Positions 1 to 13,990 of a stretch of 64,000 nt of DNA are shown piece by piece. A program made the translations under genes and the position numbers. The notes beneath the pieces were generated by a model. That model saw only the letters and a list, made by a program, of their open reading frames with translations, was not told the DNA's origin and searched no databases. Position 1 is the first letter of the stretch. Every line of letters begins with the position of its first letter. The DNA is from Valencia hispanica (lineage: Eukaryota; Chordata; Actinopteri; Cyprinodontiformes; Valenciidae). Location: contig OY747712.1 in the NCBI GenBank assembly GCA_963556495.2, positions 10,114,081 to 10,178,080 of the forward strand, given 5' to 3'.

Positions 1-118
1 TCATCACTGGGTTCCAGCCAATTACCCCCTTCTCTGAACTACACTCTCCAAGTCCCTCCCCCCACGGCGCGTATTACAACCTAAACAACGAGAGCTACGG
101 TAAAAGGCAAACAACAAA

Positions 119-394
119 CCGACAGCATGGAGTCCAGACCGCATCGACACTATCCTCCCCACTTCCGAGCCACTGAAAAGCTTGTGGATGGACTTTATTT
201 ATGCAGGGAATGTACCCGACCGACTCCCGAACCGCGTGGTTGTTTGTGGCAAACATTTCTCTGACGAATGTTTTATTAACTTGGGACAATACAGCAGTGG
301 ATTAGCAGATGGTCTTAAACTTTTACCAGGATCAATACCAACTCTCCGTGAACCAGCAAATACCCCTATACAATCAAGTATATTTCCGCAATAA
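119..394 (+). pseudogene. THAP-domain-like coding fragment
   Basis: An open frame runs to the stop at 392-394 and stays open upstream of the first usable start at 182, so this is the end of something larger. The visible signature is that of the second half of a THAP zinc finger: an LW..F segment, then CGKHF about 20 residues later, then a hydrophobic stretch and a GSIPTL motif that matches the AVPT-type ending of THAP domains. THAP fingers bind DNA and occur in host regulators and in P-element-like transposases. The first half with its C-x-x-C pair is not seen. A transposon-derived or broken gene is likelier than a host exon. Family recognition is by motif only. Confidence 0.45.
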
Positions 395-606
395 TGTCCT
401 TCAGCTGTTATATACAGTGTTTCCCAAACATATACATGACGAATCTGTGGCGCACCGCCACAGATTAAACTCCCACCAAAAAAATTAAATAAATATCAAC
501 TCCGACTGTCACATATTGAGTTTCGTTTTTTTTTACGCTATTTAAAACACGCAGCGTATTTGTTCCCTGCTCTCTCTTCGTCTCTGTCACTCACATCTCT
601 CTCGCA

Positions 607-607
<1 letters not shown>

Positions 608-668
<61 letters not shown>

Positions 669-681
669 CACACACGCACAC
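608..681. repeat. (CA)n microsatellite
   Basis: A long run of alternating C and A with two CG-containing interruptions near its right end. It makes histidine/threonine-rich or valine/cysteine-rich open frames on the two strands, which are artefacts of the repeat. Confidence 0.97.
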
Positions 682-689
682 AGCCCCTC

Positions 690-1916
690 CCCTCCGTGCA
701 CAGCACATCTGTCTGGATCACCTGTGGAAGACGTCCTCTACCTCTCTGCTTCCTCCTCAGGTGCCTCGCCGTCCGGATCAAATTGAAACGCCATTACAAT
801 AGCCGATAACTGAGCCATCGTCGTGGTGAAGCTAGAGACGTAATGAGGACGGATGGATGTGTGGATGGATGATCAAATATTTGATTAGGCCTGTAATTTG
901 TAAACAGATTATTGTTCAACACACAATATCATTAGGCCTAAACCTAATTACATTTCATACATAATATTGGAATTTGGGCAATTTGTGGTGCGCAAATGCA
1001 TGTCTGTCAATGTTTCATCAGATGTGGACGTTAGAGACTCATTTGACAATAGAGGCGCATGGCTTGGGCCCCGCCCACCAAAACTCGGTCGTTCTGTGCT
1101 AATGCTAACAGAAGGGGCACCTAGTAGGGGCTGCAATTCTACAACAAGGCTGAATTACGGCAAACGATCATTTGATACAGTATTAAGGTACTTAAGAGTG
1201 TGACTAAAAAGGGCCCAAACGTCGCAGGGAATTTCATGCCAGGGGCACTTTAACATTGCCACTTTTAATAAGTGCCACAAACAGGTTTTTGACATCAGTG
1301 AGAAGAACAATGAGAAATTATTGTCCATTCAACATTACATTCTCTACTTTCCCTGTCCACTTTTAGTTTTTTAAACTCCGCCATTTAATCTTTTCGTCTT
1401 GTGTTCGTTTCCCCTTCCCTTCTCCATCTCAACTATCAGTTTTTCCTTTTCTGTCTCACACGCCTGTTTCTCTCCTTTTTGCCTCCTTCTTTCGGCACAC
1501 ATCTCCCCTTTCTCCGCGCGTTTCTCAGTCGGTATCTCTCCATTTATTTTTGGAATGCGTTGCTATATATTTTTTTCTTAAGTCTCACACACCTATCCAT
1601 CTGCGCTTCAGTGTTTCAAAGTATTACGGACCGGCTGGAATGCAGAGTTCCTTTTGGCATGGTGGTATCACATGGTATGGCTAAACTTGCCCACAATTCG
1701 TCTGTGGGTTTCCATGGATGCTTGATCACTACCGTAAAGGATCTCTATTTTAGCATTATGTCCAAGTATTAGGGTATGCACTCCTCCAAACAAAACACAA
1801 CTCATTGATAAAAACAGGAACCTGAATTTTGTCCTGTGCTGTTAGGAAAGCCCTGAACATCCAAGTAAACCAGATTTGTAGTAATAGTCTAAGTTTGAAA
1901 AAAATCACTAAACATA
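690..1916. other. Non-coding stretch, no gene recognised
   Basis: I see no supportable gene here. The only compositional feature is a pyrimidine-rich segment around 1385-1620 that gives short open frames rich in Ser, Phe and Leu with no domain signature. Confidence 0.5.
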
Positions 1917-2239
1917 CATCCATCCATTATCCTATCCTGCTTGTCCTTACAGGGTCATTTGGGGGACTAGTGCCTATCTCTTGAGGTCATTGGGTTAAAT
2001 TCACCCTGGACTGTTCGCCAGTCCATCACAGGACAAACAACCATGCACACACTCATACATAAGGGCAATTTGAAAAGACTAATTAACTGTTTTTGGATTG
2101 TTGGAGGAAGCTGGAGTACCTGGAGAGAACCCACGCATGCACAGGGAGAACATGCAAACTCCATGCAGGAAAGTTCCCATACTGGCATTTGAACCCAGGA
2201 CCTTCTTGCCCTAAGGGAACTGCTCCATCGTGCAACGTA
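1917..2239 (-). repeat. Teleost dispersed repeat (LINE 3'-end type)
   Basis: The stretch starts with a CATCCATCCATTATC motif, passes through a segment with GTCCATCACAGG, then GGAGTACCTGGAGAGAACCCA, GGGAGAACATGCAAACTCC and GAACCCAGGACCTTC. This series is familiar from a very abundant retroposed repeat of fish genomes, generally attributed to an RTE-like LINE 3' region. A second piece in the opposite orientation lies at about 27598-27815. No intact coding sequence is present. The family name is from memory; that it is repetitive is supported by the second copy. Confidence 0.65.
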
Positions 2240-2621
2240 AAACAAACCACAAGTTACAAATACCAAAATTAAGGTGATTAGCCCTTTGTTTTAGTACATG
2301 CAACTCTGTTGGAGATAATGCAAAACGAGTAGGATAATGCCCAGAAGAAGCCTTTTCTGTCCGGCCGTCACAAACGCAAACATGTGGAGTTTATTTATTG
2401 CTACTGAGACTTTAGCTGGACCTGTTAAATGAGACTAAGCTTTTAGGCAACAAACACAACAGGTAGTTATTGCATGAAACCAAGGATGAATAGGTGGAGA
2501 AGTATAGAGAAAGAGCTGTAATCCCACGACCCGGGTTCCACTCCAACGGTCCTCAGAACTTCATTAGACATCATCAACACTTTGAAATACGAAGACACTT
2601 TCAATAAAAACACACTGGCCT

Positions 2622-2860
2622 CTACAGAGAAACTGAAAATGTGTCATCATTGAGTCTTTCAGCAGGATAGTGTTGTAGAAAATACGGCCAAAACAACACA
2701 GAAATTGTTCTTTCATTGCTTTCTTGGTACCCAGACCTAAAACCTGCAGAAAACCTGTGGGGTGAGCTGAAGAGAAGACATGAAAAAGGACCCAGGTTGC
2801 TGCATGGTCGAGAAATCTCTAAAGAGATGGTGCAGAAAGGCACAGTCAGAGGCCCGTCTC
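2622..2860 (+). pseudogene. Tc1/mariner transposase C-terminal remnant
   Basis: The frame at 2716-2943 contains WYPDLKPAENLWGELKRR, the conserved segment around the third catalytic acidic residue of Tc1-type transposases (usual form [11 protein letters not shown]). About 60 bp upstream, in another frame, is FQQDS, which resembles the region around the second catalytic aspartate. The two motifs are out of frame and neither a start nor the DNA-binding domain is present, so this is a dead relic. No clear terminal inverted repeats were found. Confidence 0.6.
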
Positions 2861-2949
2861 TTTATATGTTGCAGGGGATTCAAAAAGCAGCCAGGCTGCT
2901 GTGTTTCAGCGTTGTAAGCTTAATATCCCAAGTCTTTTTCTAAAGAATA

Positions 2950-3690
2950 GAATAACTTTTCAGAACGCATGCCGCAAAACATTAAAGGCCAAAACAAGAC
3001 AACAAGGATTGTTTACCAGTCTTTACAGTGGAAGCAGCGCTGAGCTCACTTCAAACTGTGGCGTACAGATTGAAACACCAATCAGAACCAATGGCACAAT
3101 GTTGATTATGAATCCATGCAAGGCAATAACACGGCTTATTAATCAAAACAATAGGCTTTCGGTGTCATGTAAAGTGGGGCAGGATTATAGCCTATTAATA
3201 CAGCTGATGAATTTACACAAGCCAACACAGCGTCCTATAACTGAAACAATGGAACAGTTTGCAGCCTTGTAAACATCGACATATATTTAAATGGCAGCAT
3301 TAAAGCGAAACAACCTAAATAACCCAACGTTTAGCTTTGCATAATTCATGCCTGTTGGGATGAACAACCTCCAGATTAATAAACTGCACAGAGAGAAATG
3401 GGGGGGGGGGGGGTGATTTTCTAAGTAGCTACAGTACGTATACTTTTCACTTTATTCAGAGAAAAAATATATAAATATCTAAAAAGCTGTTTCTTCTTCA
3501 ACTAAAAAAGCACTCAGACCGCCGTCAGGTCCACTCATTTCCCCCCATCCCCATGTTGTTATCTAAGTCTCACTTTCTGTACTTTTCCAATAAAATGTCT
3601 GGTAATGAGACGCATGGCTGTTTTCATGTTGTCGCTTTGCTCTTCCAGCAGAGAGGAGAGATTCGCGCATGAGCGCATGCGAGAGGAGTG
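2950..3690. other. Non-coding stretch with poly-G tract
   Basis: There is no recognisable gene. A homopolymer run of 14 G occurs at 3400-3413. The rest is AT-rich sequence with short, featureless open frames. Confidence 0.5.
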
Positions 3691-3699
3691 GAGGTTGGC

Positions 3700-3908
3700 A
3701 CCGCTGGTCAGTGGGTGGATACACGCTTCATGTCGGATCAACCCCAAAATTTAATCAGTTGTTCCTGGTCCCATTGCGGACATTTCCTGAAAATTGAATT
3801 GAAATCCATTGATAATTTTTTTTGTTATCTTGCTAACAGACAGACAGACAAACAAACAAACAAACAGACATACGGGCACGAAAACATATACCTCCTGGCG
3901 GAAGTAAA
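3700..3908 (+). repeat. LINE 3'-end repeat with (CAGA/CAAA)n tail region
   Basis: The segment reads from a GTTCCTGGTCCCATTGCGGAC motif through ACATTTCCTGAAAATT and TTATCTTGCTAACAGAC into a short tandem run of CAGA and CAAA units (3837-3870), ending in ACCTCCTGGCGGAAGTAA. I recognise this arrangement as the 3' end of a common teleost retroposon, probably RTE-like. Nothing coding remains. Confidence 0.5.
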
Positions 3909-4092
3909 TATTCAGGTTTTCATTTATTTTATCCACCTGTTTTCCAACTAGAAATGAAAAAATATTGATACCATCAATTTGCTTTTAAGATTACTATACT
4001 GATTTAGAAATTTAACAGAATAATACAACTGACAACATTGCAGTGTAAGTTTAATTATTCTTCATTGGTCAGAAACTATTGTCTCTTTCTAA

Positions 4093-5165
4093 CAGTGCCT
4101 GACAAAGTATCCACACCCTTCAAACCATTATCTTTAGTATTATAGGTGGGAAGCCAACACAAAAAAGAGCATATTTTTAACCCTTTAGCATTCTTATGTC
4201 CTTCAGGCAGGACATAAAGTCATGCATTTTTGTTGCTCATATTCTTAAGATTCCAATGATGTATGCCAATCAAGGATACGATCATAACTGTAGACACAGT
4301 AAACGCTTTTGTCAAACCGCTTGGAAGCGCAAAATAATCTCCAATTTACCGCTTGGAGCCTCATATCATTTAAAGAACAGAACGACCTTGAACAAAAACG
4401 GTCTTTTTACACCCACAATCTGCCGCTGAATACCTTCGAAATTTCCTTCAGATGCGTCTGTTTCTCACAAAGTTTTCATCATAACTTCCTGTTAGCACGC
4501 TTTTTTAAAAGAATTTTAGACAAAAATTGTAAAAGAAAAACAAAATTAACAAAAACAATCATTTTTCTAAAGAAAATTTGAAAAGTGTGGCGCATATGTA
4601 GACATCTTTACTATGACAGCACTAGGTAAAATCCAGTGAAACCATTTGCCTTAAAAAGTAAAAATAATCAGCCCAGAGGATTCTTAGTGGCCCAGCATCA
4701 GCAGACAGGTCAGGGAGGAAGTTGTTCAAAGTTCAGAACAGGGTTTGTTCATAAAACAATATCCATAGCTTTGAATACCACATAGAGCTCTGTTCAATCC
4801 ATCATAACACAGAGAGAACCATAACTGCAAACTGATAAAAGACATGGACATCCATTTAAACTGACAAGACGGGTAAAGAGAGCAAATTCAGCAAAGCACC
4901 CAAGAGGCCGTGGTAACTGTGGAGGAGCTGCAGAGATTCACAGCAAACATGAGGAAAAAGGAGCTCTGTTCAGACCGGACACAAACTAAACCCTCTGCTC
5001 TATGTAAAAAGGGGGTTGTGTGATGGAAAACAATGCTCAGGACACACAATACCCAAGGTGAAACATGGTGGTGGGAAGACGGATGGAGCTAAGTACAGGG
5101 AAATTCTAGAGGAAAAGGCAGGAAAAGACCAGCCAGAGCTACAATGGAATGGTTTAAATTAGGGG
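4093..5165 (+). mobile_element. Degenerate Tc1-like transposon, interrupted
   Basis: The left end at 4093 reads CAGTGCCTGACAAAGTATCC, close to the terminal inverted repeat of a common fish Tc1-like family. From about 4680 to 5165 the order of short motifs (CAAGAGGCCGTGGTAACTG, GGAGGAGCTGCAGAGATTC, GTGAAACATGGTGGTGG, GGAGCTAAGTACAGGG) follows a transposase gene, but no frame is open. Between the two parts, 4190-4440 resembles another repeat seen again near 17.1 kb, so the element may be nested or chimeric. The right terminal repeat was not identified. Confidence 0.45.
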
Positions 5166-5435
5166 TACTCCTGCAAATCTTATAGGGCCACAAGGATTTT
5201 TTTTTTGCAATGAGTCATGGGTCTGTTTAGTTCATCAAGTCAAATGCCATAACACCGTTATATAAAGTTATACAAAGCAATTTCCATTAAGGACCAAAGA
5301 ATTATCTAATAACCTAAAACAAAAACAAGATCCCAACAAGCAGGAGATAAAAAACAACACGTGCTAAAGTAAACAAACATATCAAGACCTTAAGAATCAA
5401 AGTGCAACGATAAACTATTGTACATTCTGTCATTC

Positions 5436-5645
5436 TTCATTGAAAACTCATCTGTTTAGAGCTGCCTTTGAGTAATGTTTTTATGTATCATAGGTGTTGT
5501 GTGTGCTTCTTGCTTTATTGCTGTTTTTACTTTATATGCTTTGTGTTTTATTGCTATTTTTATCTTATCCCCTAATCATGTAAAGCACCTTGAATTACCT
5601 TGTTGTTGAAAGTGTGCTATACAAATAAAATTGGCTTGCCTTGCC
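5436..5645 (+). mobile_element. LINE 3'-terminal fragment
   Basis: The left part encodes LKTHLFRAAFE followed by a stop, the usual C-terminus of an L2/CR1-like reverse transcriptase. It is followed by a short AT-rich 3' untranslated region with GTAAAGCACCTTGAATT and GTGCTATACAAATAAA, and ends in short tandem TTGCC units, as expected for the tail of a 5'-truncated LINE copy. Confidence 0.65.
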
Positions 5646-5859
5646 ATTGCTATTTGTTGCTGCGTAATCTTCTCAAACTGTAAACAGATGATCTTATGCT
5701 CTGTGAATTTATTTTTGTTTCTCCGGAGGCTTCATGGATGCAGAGCAGGACAAATGAGCAGAGAGGAGGAGGAAGTTCTAACTATCAACCATAACAGACC
5801 TTACTTAGACCTTATTCCCTACGCCAACTCTCTGCCCAGCTTTTGAGACCTACGGTCAG

Positions 5860-6035
5860 ACTGGCATTTCAAGAGGTGTGGCAAAAGAAAATGAGGTGGA
5901 TTAGGAGTACTTGCCAACAACTAGTGATGCTATTCAGAAGATTTTATTTTGCAATATCATCTCTGTCCCTGGAAATGGAGCTGTTAGCCTGTTATGACAG
6001 TCATGGGACCGTCATACAGCAACTTCGTCTTTATT
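5860..6035 (+). repeat. Unclassified dispersed repeat, copy 1
   Basis: This segment is clearly similar to 17875-18035. Shared strings include GGCAAAAG[A/C]AAATGAGGTGG, a following GCTTGCCAACA-like segment and ATCATCTCTG/ATCGTCTCTG. I do not recognise the family and see no coding capacity. Confidence 0.55.
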
Positions 6036-8395
<2,360 letters not shown>

Positions 8396-8689
8396 TTACG
8401 AATATTAAACAAAAGTCACAGAACAACCAAGAGAGCTTACCTATCAGACACATTAGTTCAGTATTTCTTTGATAATTACTCAGAACTGGGGTCAAAATCA
8501 GAGGTTGTGGTTGTAATTAAATACTACTACAGTAAATAGCAGAGAAAGGAGCATCCCATGTGATTTATCTAAAAATGACCTTCAAAGAGAAACAAAACTC
8601 TAACTGAGGAATGAAAGGAAACTTAGCTATATCACAGTTTTACTGAATGTTTTCATCCCATAAAAGGGACACAACTAAAGCACAAAAAG

Positions 8690-9160
8690 CTCCTACAGTG
8701 ACAGACTGCTCCATCCTAGTTGCATGAAGGAACGTTATTGTAGGTCCTTCCTTTCAGCAGCTATTAGACTCTATAACCAGAACTGCTCCCAAGAAACTCA
8801 ATAAATGTTTGCATCTCTGAAATAATTTTGCACTGTCTTTGTCACGTCAAGTAACATTTCTGCTGCTGTTATTTGCACATCTGTTTTTCTCAGTTTATAT
8901 TCTGTTAACTTCTTGTAAACAATATGTTTACTTTTAATGCACAACTACACATGCCCCATTCTGTCAATATTTTTTGTTTTTAAATTATCCTACTCAGGAT
9001 TAGCATACTACTTATTTGGCCATCTCTGTTTGCAGTTTCTATTTTTCACTTCTTGTAAATAATATGCGAATTTATGTATGTATGTATGTGTATCAATGCA
9101 CAAATACACATGGGCATCCTCTAAATATTTTTAAATGATCCTGCTCAGTTGGACATTTCT
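8690..9160 (+). mobile_element. LINE 3'-end fragment, copy 1
   Basis: The segment ACAGACTGCTCCATC...GTAGGTCCTTCCTTTC...ATTAGACTCTATAACCAG matches a second fragment at 13725-13990 in order and spacing. In that copy the frame reads SFSDRLLHLG, a version of the C-terminal end of a non-LTR reverse transcriptase. What follows is an AT-rich 3' untranslated region. It is broken by several frameshifts. Confidence 0.5.
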
Positions 9161-9548
9161 CAAATCTGAGTATGCTATCTTTATTTATTTATTTATCTTT
9201 TTTTTTAATAGCTGCACAGTACTTTCGTTTTGTAATTTTGTCCTTAAAGGTCTCATGCATTGAAAAATATAACTTGTTCATTTTGAAATACGATCGTAGT
9301 CTGAGTTTCATGTGCATGCTGCATGTGAAAATTTTCTGCAACCCCCACTGCCTGCATTAGCCGCAGAAAGAAAATAAACTGCATAAATGAGCGAGTCAGA
9401 AAAAGCCAGTCCTTTCAGGGAAAATTAGATTTCATGGTCTTGCCTACCTTGGCTTCTGACCGCCCACGGGAAGGCTGCATTGATTTTGCGGCCAGGAGAG
9501 AGCAGAGCGGTCTCTGCTGGTAGAAGCTAACAGTTAGCAACTCCACAA

Positions 9549-9670
9549 CATGGCGGAACACGTTCGGGCTTGTGTTATTTGTGGACATAAACATCAGTTG
9601 CATTTCTGACCCAAGAAAGTGGAGCTGAGGAAAAAACTGCGGGAATTTGTCTTACAACACCACCAGTAAA
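9549..9670 (+). pseudogene. THAP-like zinc finger start, broken
   Basis: The frame from ATG at 9549 reads MAEHVRACVICGHKHQLHF, an in-frame stop, then PKKVELRKKLREFV. The C-x-x-C pair close to the start, the HF-stop-PK that would normally be HFFPK, and the following K/R-rich helix fit the N-terminal half of a THAP finger. The stop and the loss of frame afterwards make it non-functional. It lies inside a cntnap intron. Identification rests on motif shape alone. Confidence 0.4.
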
Positions 9671-10795
9671 GTAAGTTATGTGTTGGAAGGCAGCATAAGA
9701 GCTGCATTGCTGTTAGCCAATCAGAGGCGAGACATTTGCAAATGATGAATATTATTGAGTAAGACTCGTAATCCTGACATTTCCCTCCCACCAACCCCTT
9801 CGACAAACTGCAACCTCCTGAAACAGGAACAAGAAAGTATTTTCTACAGAAAACGACTAATTCATTCAAACTAGAGACCGCAGCAAATTTATTGTAAAAC
9901 CGAGCGTTACGGAGTGTTACGGCTGCTGGCTGTCCATGTTGTGCTTGGAGTCAGCACCCCGGACAGCTCTCCATTCCAGCGCCAGTTTCTGCTCTCTTCC
10001 TCCAGTCAGCACCATGGACAGCAGAAAGCCTGCAGAGTTGTTCCAGTTGTACCGATGACCACGTGGGAGACGGCTCAGCTACATAAACGCCCAGCTGCCA
10101 TTCAGTCGGGTCCTCAGATTTGTGCTGACCTCCCAAACTCACTCAGGCGTCCTAGTGTGATCTTAGAGTGGTTGCTTGTTGAACTATTTGTTAAAACTAA
10201 TATAGATCACTTAATTGCCCTGACAATGTTAGAGGTGTCTGAATAAGCTAATCAGGGGTTGTGTTTCCACTTTAATTCCCCATTTTGTATTCATAGTGCT
10301 GGAGAGTGTATTTGGGTTAACTGCTGCTCTTAGAGCGTGCTTAGTGGAGGTTCTGCACCTCTTTTCATTTACATTAGTTGGTTATTGTTTGAATTATAAA
10401 CACCCAGCCCTTTCCTTGTATTAATGAACTGGTTGTCTATTGTAGCAGCTTTATTTTGTACATTTCCCCTTAATCCTCCCCTGTACATACCTCCTTTGGC
10501 AAATAAAGCCATCGTCTAAATTCTTTTCTAAGCACGCCATCATTATGTTACACCCACCTTCACCATTTAACACGTAGGGTCGTAAAAAGGAGCCTGACTT
10601 TCTTTGAAATATTTTAAATGAAAATTGTAAACCAAAAAACGTAATTTAAATTTAAAGTGGTCGCGATCGCTTTAGTCTTTGTGAAAGTTCATTCTTGGAC
10701 TTGGCTGCTTTTTCAAAAAAATGTTTACCCAGAACTGGTACCTACCATGACAAAAGTACCTTAAAAAGATTCACCATACCAATAATCACCTAACG

Positions 10796-11123
10796 CCAGG
10801 AGTGCGTAGTAACTAATTACTTTTTAGTTTTACTTGAGTAATATTATTTTAAAGTATCGCTGCTCTTACTCGAGTAAAATATCTGGATGCTCTACCTACT
10901 GGGAGTAACTTCACTGAATGAAAAACAAACATGTTTTACCAAAAAGTACACCAGACACAGACACACACCTAGTGTTTACTGAAGGAGAACACCTATTTCT
11001 ATAGAAGCTTGGGTTTTCTAATGTAATCCTCTGTCTGTTGAGCTTCTTTTTGCATTTAAAGGTCAAGTGAATATACAATAAAAAGCATAAATTGCCCCTG
11101 GAAGAACTTTTTTACCTTGTTCT

Positions 11124-11194
<71 letters not shown>

Positions 11195-11592
11195 GTATAT
11201 GTATATACATATTCATATATATATATATACATATACACATATATATATATACACATTTGCATTCCAAGTATTGGTATTGTATTTAAAACGTATAACTTAC
11301 GAAAGTGTTTCTTCTGCTTAAAAGGTTTTATTTTGTAATTGTTATTCGTGTACATTTTTTTATTTAAAACACCAGAATTTACCCATAACTTTGTATGTGT
11401 GTCTGTCTGATTAAATTTGAAAAATATTACATCAGATGTTACACAGTACTCAAGTAGCCTATTTACCAAATACTTTTTTACTCTTAAGTAATTTTTTGAA
11501 CGGCTACTCTATACTTTTACTTGAGTAAAAGTATGTTGAAGTGGTGCTACTCTTACTTGAGTACAATTTTTGGGTACTCTACCCACCTCTGC
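10796..11592. repeat. hAT-like ACTTGAGTAA repeat interrupted by (TA)n
   Basis: The left part (10796-10925) and right part (11440-11592) both carry TTACTTGAGTAA-type motifs. The right part ends in TACCCACCTCTGC, the same terminus as at 7924. Between them lies a (TA)n microsatellite and about 190 bp of AT-rich sequence. The two parts may be the ends of one non-autonomous element. Confidence 0.45.
11127..11252. repeat. (TA)n microsatellite
   Basis: This is almost pure alternating A and T up to about 11183, followed by interrupted TATG/TACA variants. The Tyr/Ile repeat open frames here are artefacts. Confidence 0.95.
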
Positions 11593-12512
11593 CTACCACT
11601 GCATGCCGAGTTTTCAGCTGATACCTCTTTGGGAATCCCCTTTCTTGTCATGGTTTGTTATCTTTGAGATTTTAATGAAATGGGAACAACTTGTGGTCTT
11701 TACTGGCTGCCAGAAACAAAGCTAAGAACCCATTTTGAATTAGATCATTAGGTTCTAATCTGTCTGTTGGGTTTCCATGCAGCACTGGTCTCTTGGTTTA
11801 CATCTGACATTAACGGCAAGTATATTTTGTCTGACAATATTTAGGGACTGGGCAAAAAAATATTTTAAAAGAGGCCACAATAAAAAAAACCCATCAAAAA
11901 GTAGTTCAGAAAGCCTGAAGTTTCTTTTCTGCCGTTGAATTTTCACACACACATACACCTGCCTTTGTGGGATCAGTTATTGATCCTTATGCCTTTGCTC
12001 ACACTGTTAACTATATAAACCAAAGACTCAAGTCCTACTCCTCAAAACGTATTACTTATGCTGGCTTGTTTCTGTTGTTATTTCCCAGAGCCTGCTACAG
12101 GCAGGGAGCGAGTCTTTGCAGAAAGCCTACAACAAAGATGAACAGATGGAGCTTCCCCTTAATGATACTACTAAGTTTTCCCTCTGAGAGAAACACCAAG
12201 CTCGTAGGGCTTTCAAAATGCCTGAATTGGAAAAAGACAACCCTGACGGGGCGCTCATCAATTGAAACTTCAGACTCATCTAGCTTTCCGACGACAAATG
12301 TAGGAAAATATGTAAATAAAACCAGCTTTATGGCAAATTTGGACATATTAAAACACAGTTTACGAGAGCAACGAAAAACTAAATATAAATAAGATGTTAA
12401 ACATCAACTAATTTATGTTGCCAATCTAACATTAAAACGCGGCAACTGACTTTAGAGCCATCTCCTGTTGAGGGTTAATGGTCAGCACATAGAAAACCAG
12501 TGATGGACTTAC

Positions 12513-12640
12513 TGTCGCCATGACATTGAAGCGATCCAACCCTGTATGCACCTTCTGAACCCGGCCTCCAGACATCACCGAGCACCAGAGATCTGACAGG
12601 CAGGCTCTCCTTATGAGAAATAAGGCCAGAGTCTTCGCTC
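12513..12640 (-). CDS. cntnap2: cntnap2-like exon: linker before laminin-G3
   Basis: This 128-nt exon is too short to stand out as an open frame and was found by looking for the piece missing between its neighbours. The acceptor is CTCTGAAG before 12640 and the donor GTAAGTCC follows 12513. It encodes 42 whole codons: SEDSGLISHKESLPV, then RSLVLGDVWRPGSEGAYR and VGSLQCHGD. This aligns with the family pattern NDTGLL..KEHLPV...SEAAY..GPL.C.GD. The first G completes the Trp codon from the exon at 13349, and the last A opens the Lys codon of the exon at 8382. It is less conserved than its neighbours but intact. Confidence 0.88.
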
Positions 12641-13348
12641 CTTCAGAGGAAGAGAAAAAGTTGAGATAGCGGAGAAGGTAATGTGAAAATGAGAAGAAAT
12701 TTCATAGAAATAAAAAAAATGCAAGAAGAGATGGGAGTAAGTAAATGAGGAGAATTGTAGATGGTGGAGAAGTACCAGAGAAAATAAGTACAACATGGAG
12801 AAACAAAGGAGAAGATGAGAAGCAGGAAGGTAAACGTAAAATGAAACAAAGCTGCAGGATAAATCACTTTTTCCTGCTTTCACATGCACCCCCTAATTAA
12901 ACTAATTAGCTTGCATGGAACCACAACAAGAACAGCTTGATTTGGCTCTGAGCTGGTCTTTATTTATGTTTTTCCTCCCGAGGATGACATTTTACTAGTC
13001 AGCCAGCTCGTGTCGGTCCTGACAGTTAAAACTTGATCTCCGCCTCTTAAGTGATGGCCATTTCCCAAAGAGCACAGCGGTGGACAGCGGAGCGAGCGGC
13101 TCTGTCCACTTACAGCCGTGTTCAGGTAATCTGCACGTCACTCTCCATGTCAGGAGAGCATCTATCTTAGAGCAGGACCAGGTGGCGTGGAGAGGTTTCA
13201 TGGCTTAGTGTAGCAGCAAAGGGGGATATATTTGTATATTTCTTATCTAAAGGCCTTACAGCCTGCTGCTAAGGTTAAAATAGCTCAAGCCCTGTAGGAC
13301 AAACAAGACCTCACTGACAAAGATGCATGCATTAGTAGTCGTCAATAC
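12641..13348. other. cntnap intron, no feature seen
   Basis: This short intron of 708 bp on the minus strand begins with GTATTG at 13348 and ends with the CTGAAG acceptor at 12641. It includes a pyrimidine-rich minus-strand stretch (12650-12890) next to the acceptor, consistent with a long polypyrimidine tract. No repeat was recognised. Confidence 0.6.
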
Positions 13349-13511
13349 CACTCCATCCTGTCGGCGTCACAGTTACAGTAGAGCTGTGGGTCCACGCAGT
13401 CGCCCTGCAGCCCGCAGGCACACTGCTGACTGCCTGGATGAGCTCCTCCCCAGTAAGTCTGGACCAGTCCGAGTCCGGGACCACCGAGCCACCAGCTGAA
13501 CGGAGACCCCT
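13349..13511 (-). CDS. cntnap2: cntnap2-like exon: end of fibrinogen-like region
   Basis: A 163-nt exon with acceptor ATGTTTCAG before 13511. It encodes GSPFSWWLGGPGLGLVQTYW, GGAHPGSQQCACGLQGDC and VDPQLYCNCDADRMEW. The SWWxG, TYWGG and C-x-C-G-L...C...YCNCDAD.xEW motifs are diagnostic of the CNTNAP fibrinogen-like segment. The donor is GTATTG, which departs from the GTRAGT consensus. It is supported because leaving in phase 2 joins exactly to the exon at 12640, regenerating Trp and continuing into the expected sequence. Without splicing there, a stop follows one codon later. Confidence 0.9.
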
Positions 13512-13609
13512 CTGAAACATAAACAAGAACTTTTGGGTTTTTATTCATGCTTTGCAGCTTTTCTGGCAGGGAACTTATGGATCCCATCTAAAGGAGGCAG
13601 CTCTGTCCG

Positions 13610-13990
13610 AGGATGTCCCCTTGACCTAATGCAGACAGTGGGTCACAGAAGGACTCTGGGTAAAATAACATCACTGTTGGACACTGGCTCCCATCCCATG
13701 CATGAAGCCATTGCTGAACTGGAGAGCTCCTTCAGTGACAGACTGCTGCATCTAGGTGCATGGAGAAACTTTATCGTAGGTCCTTCCTCCTGGCAACTGT
13801 TAGACTCTATAACCATCACATCATTACAGTTTTGCAGTTATTTGGATGATTTTGTCATTTTTATAATTTCTTACTGTAAATCTCTGCTGTTCGCTATTTT
13901 ATTGTCACTTCTTATAGTCTGTTTTTTTAATGCACAAATACACAGACATGCTGTAAATATTAAAAAATTATCTCGCTCAGTCGCACCTTT
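13610..13990 (+). mobile_element. LINE 3'-end fragment, copy 2
   Basis: The open frame at 13533-14018 contains HPMHEAIAELESSFSDRLLH, the kind of C-terminal sequence found after the reverse transcriptase of fish non-LTR elements, followed by a degraded tail. It is similar to 8690-9160 over GACAGACTGCT...GTAGGTCCTTCC...TAGACTCTATAACC. There is no upstream reverse transcriptase domain. Confidence 0.55.

Noticed and set aside
560..802. Histidine/threonine-rich open frame
   Set aside because: It is the translation of a (CA)n microsatellite.
9914..10246. 110-codon frame as a host gene
   Set aside because: It has no domain, lies inside a cntnap intron and has no splice partners that I can identify.
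11092..11469. Tyr/Ile repeat open frames
   Set aside because: They are translations of the (TA)n tract.
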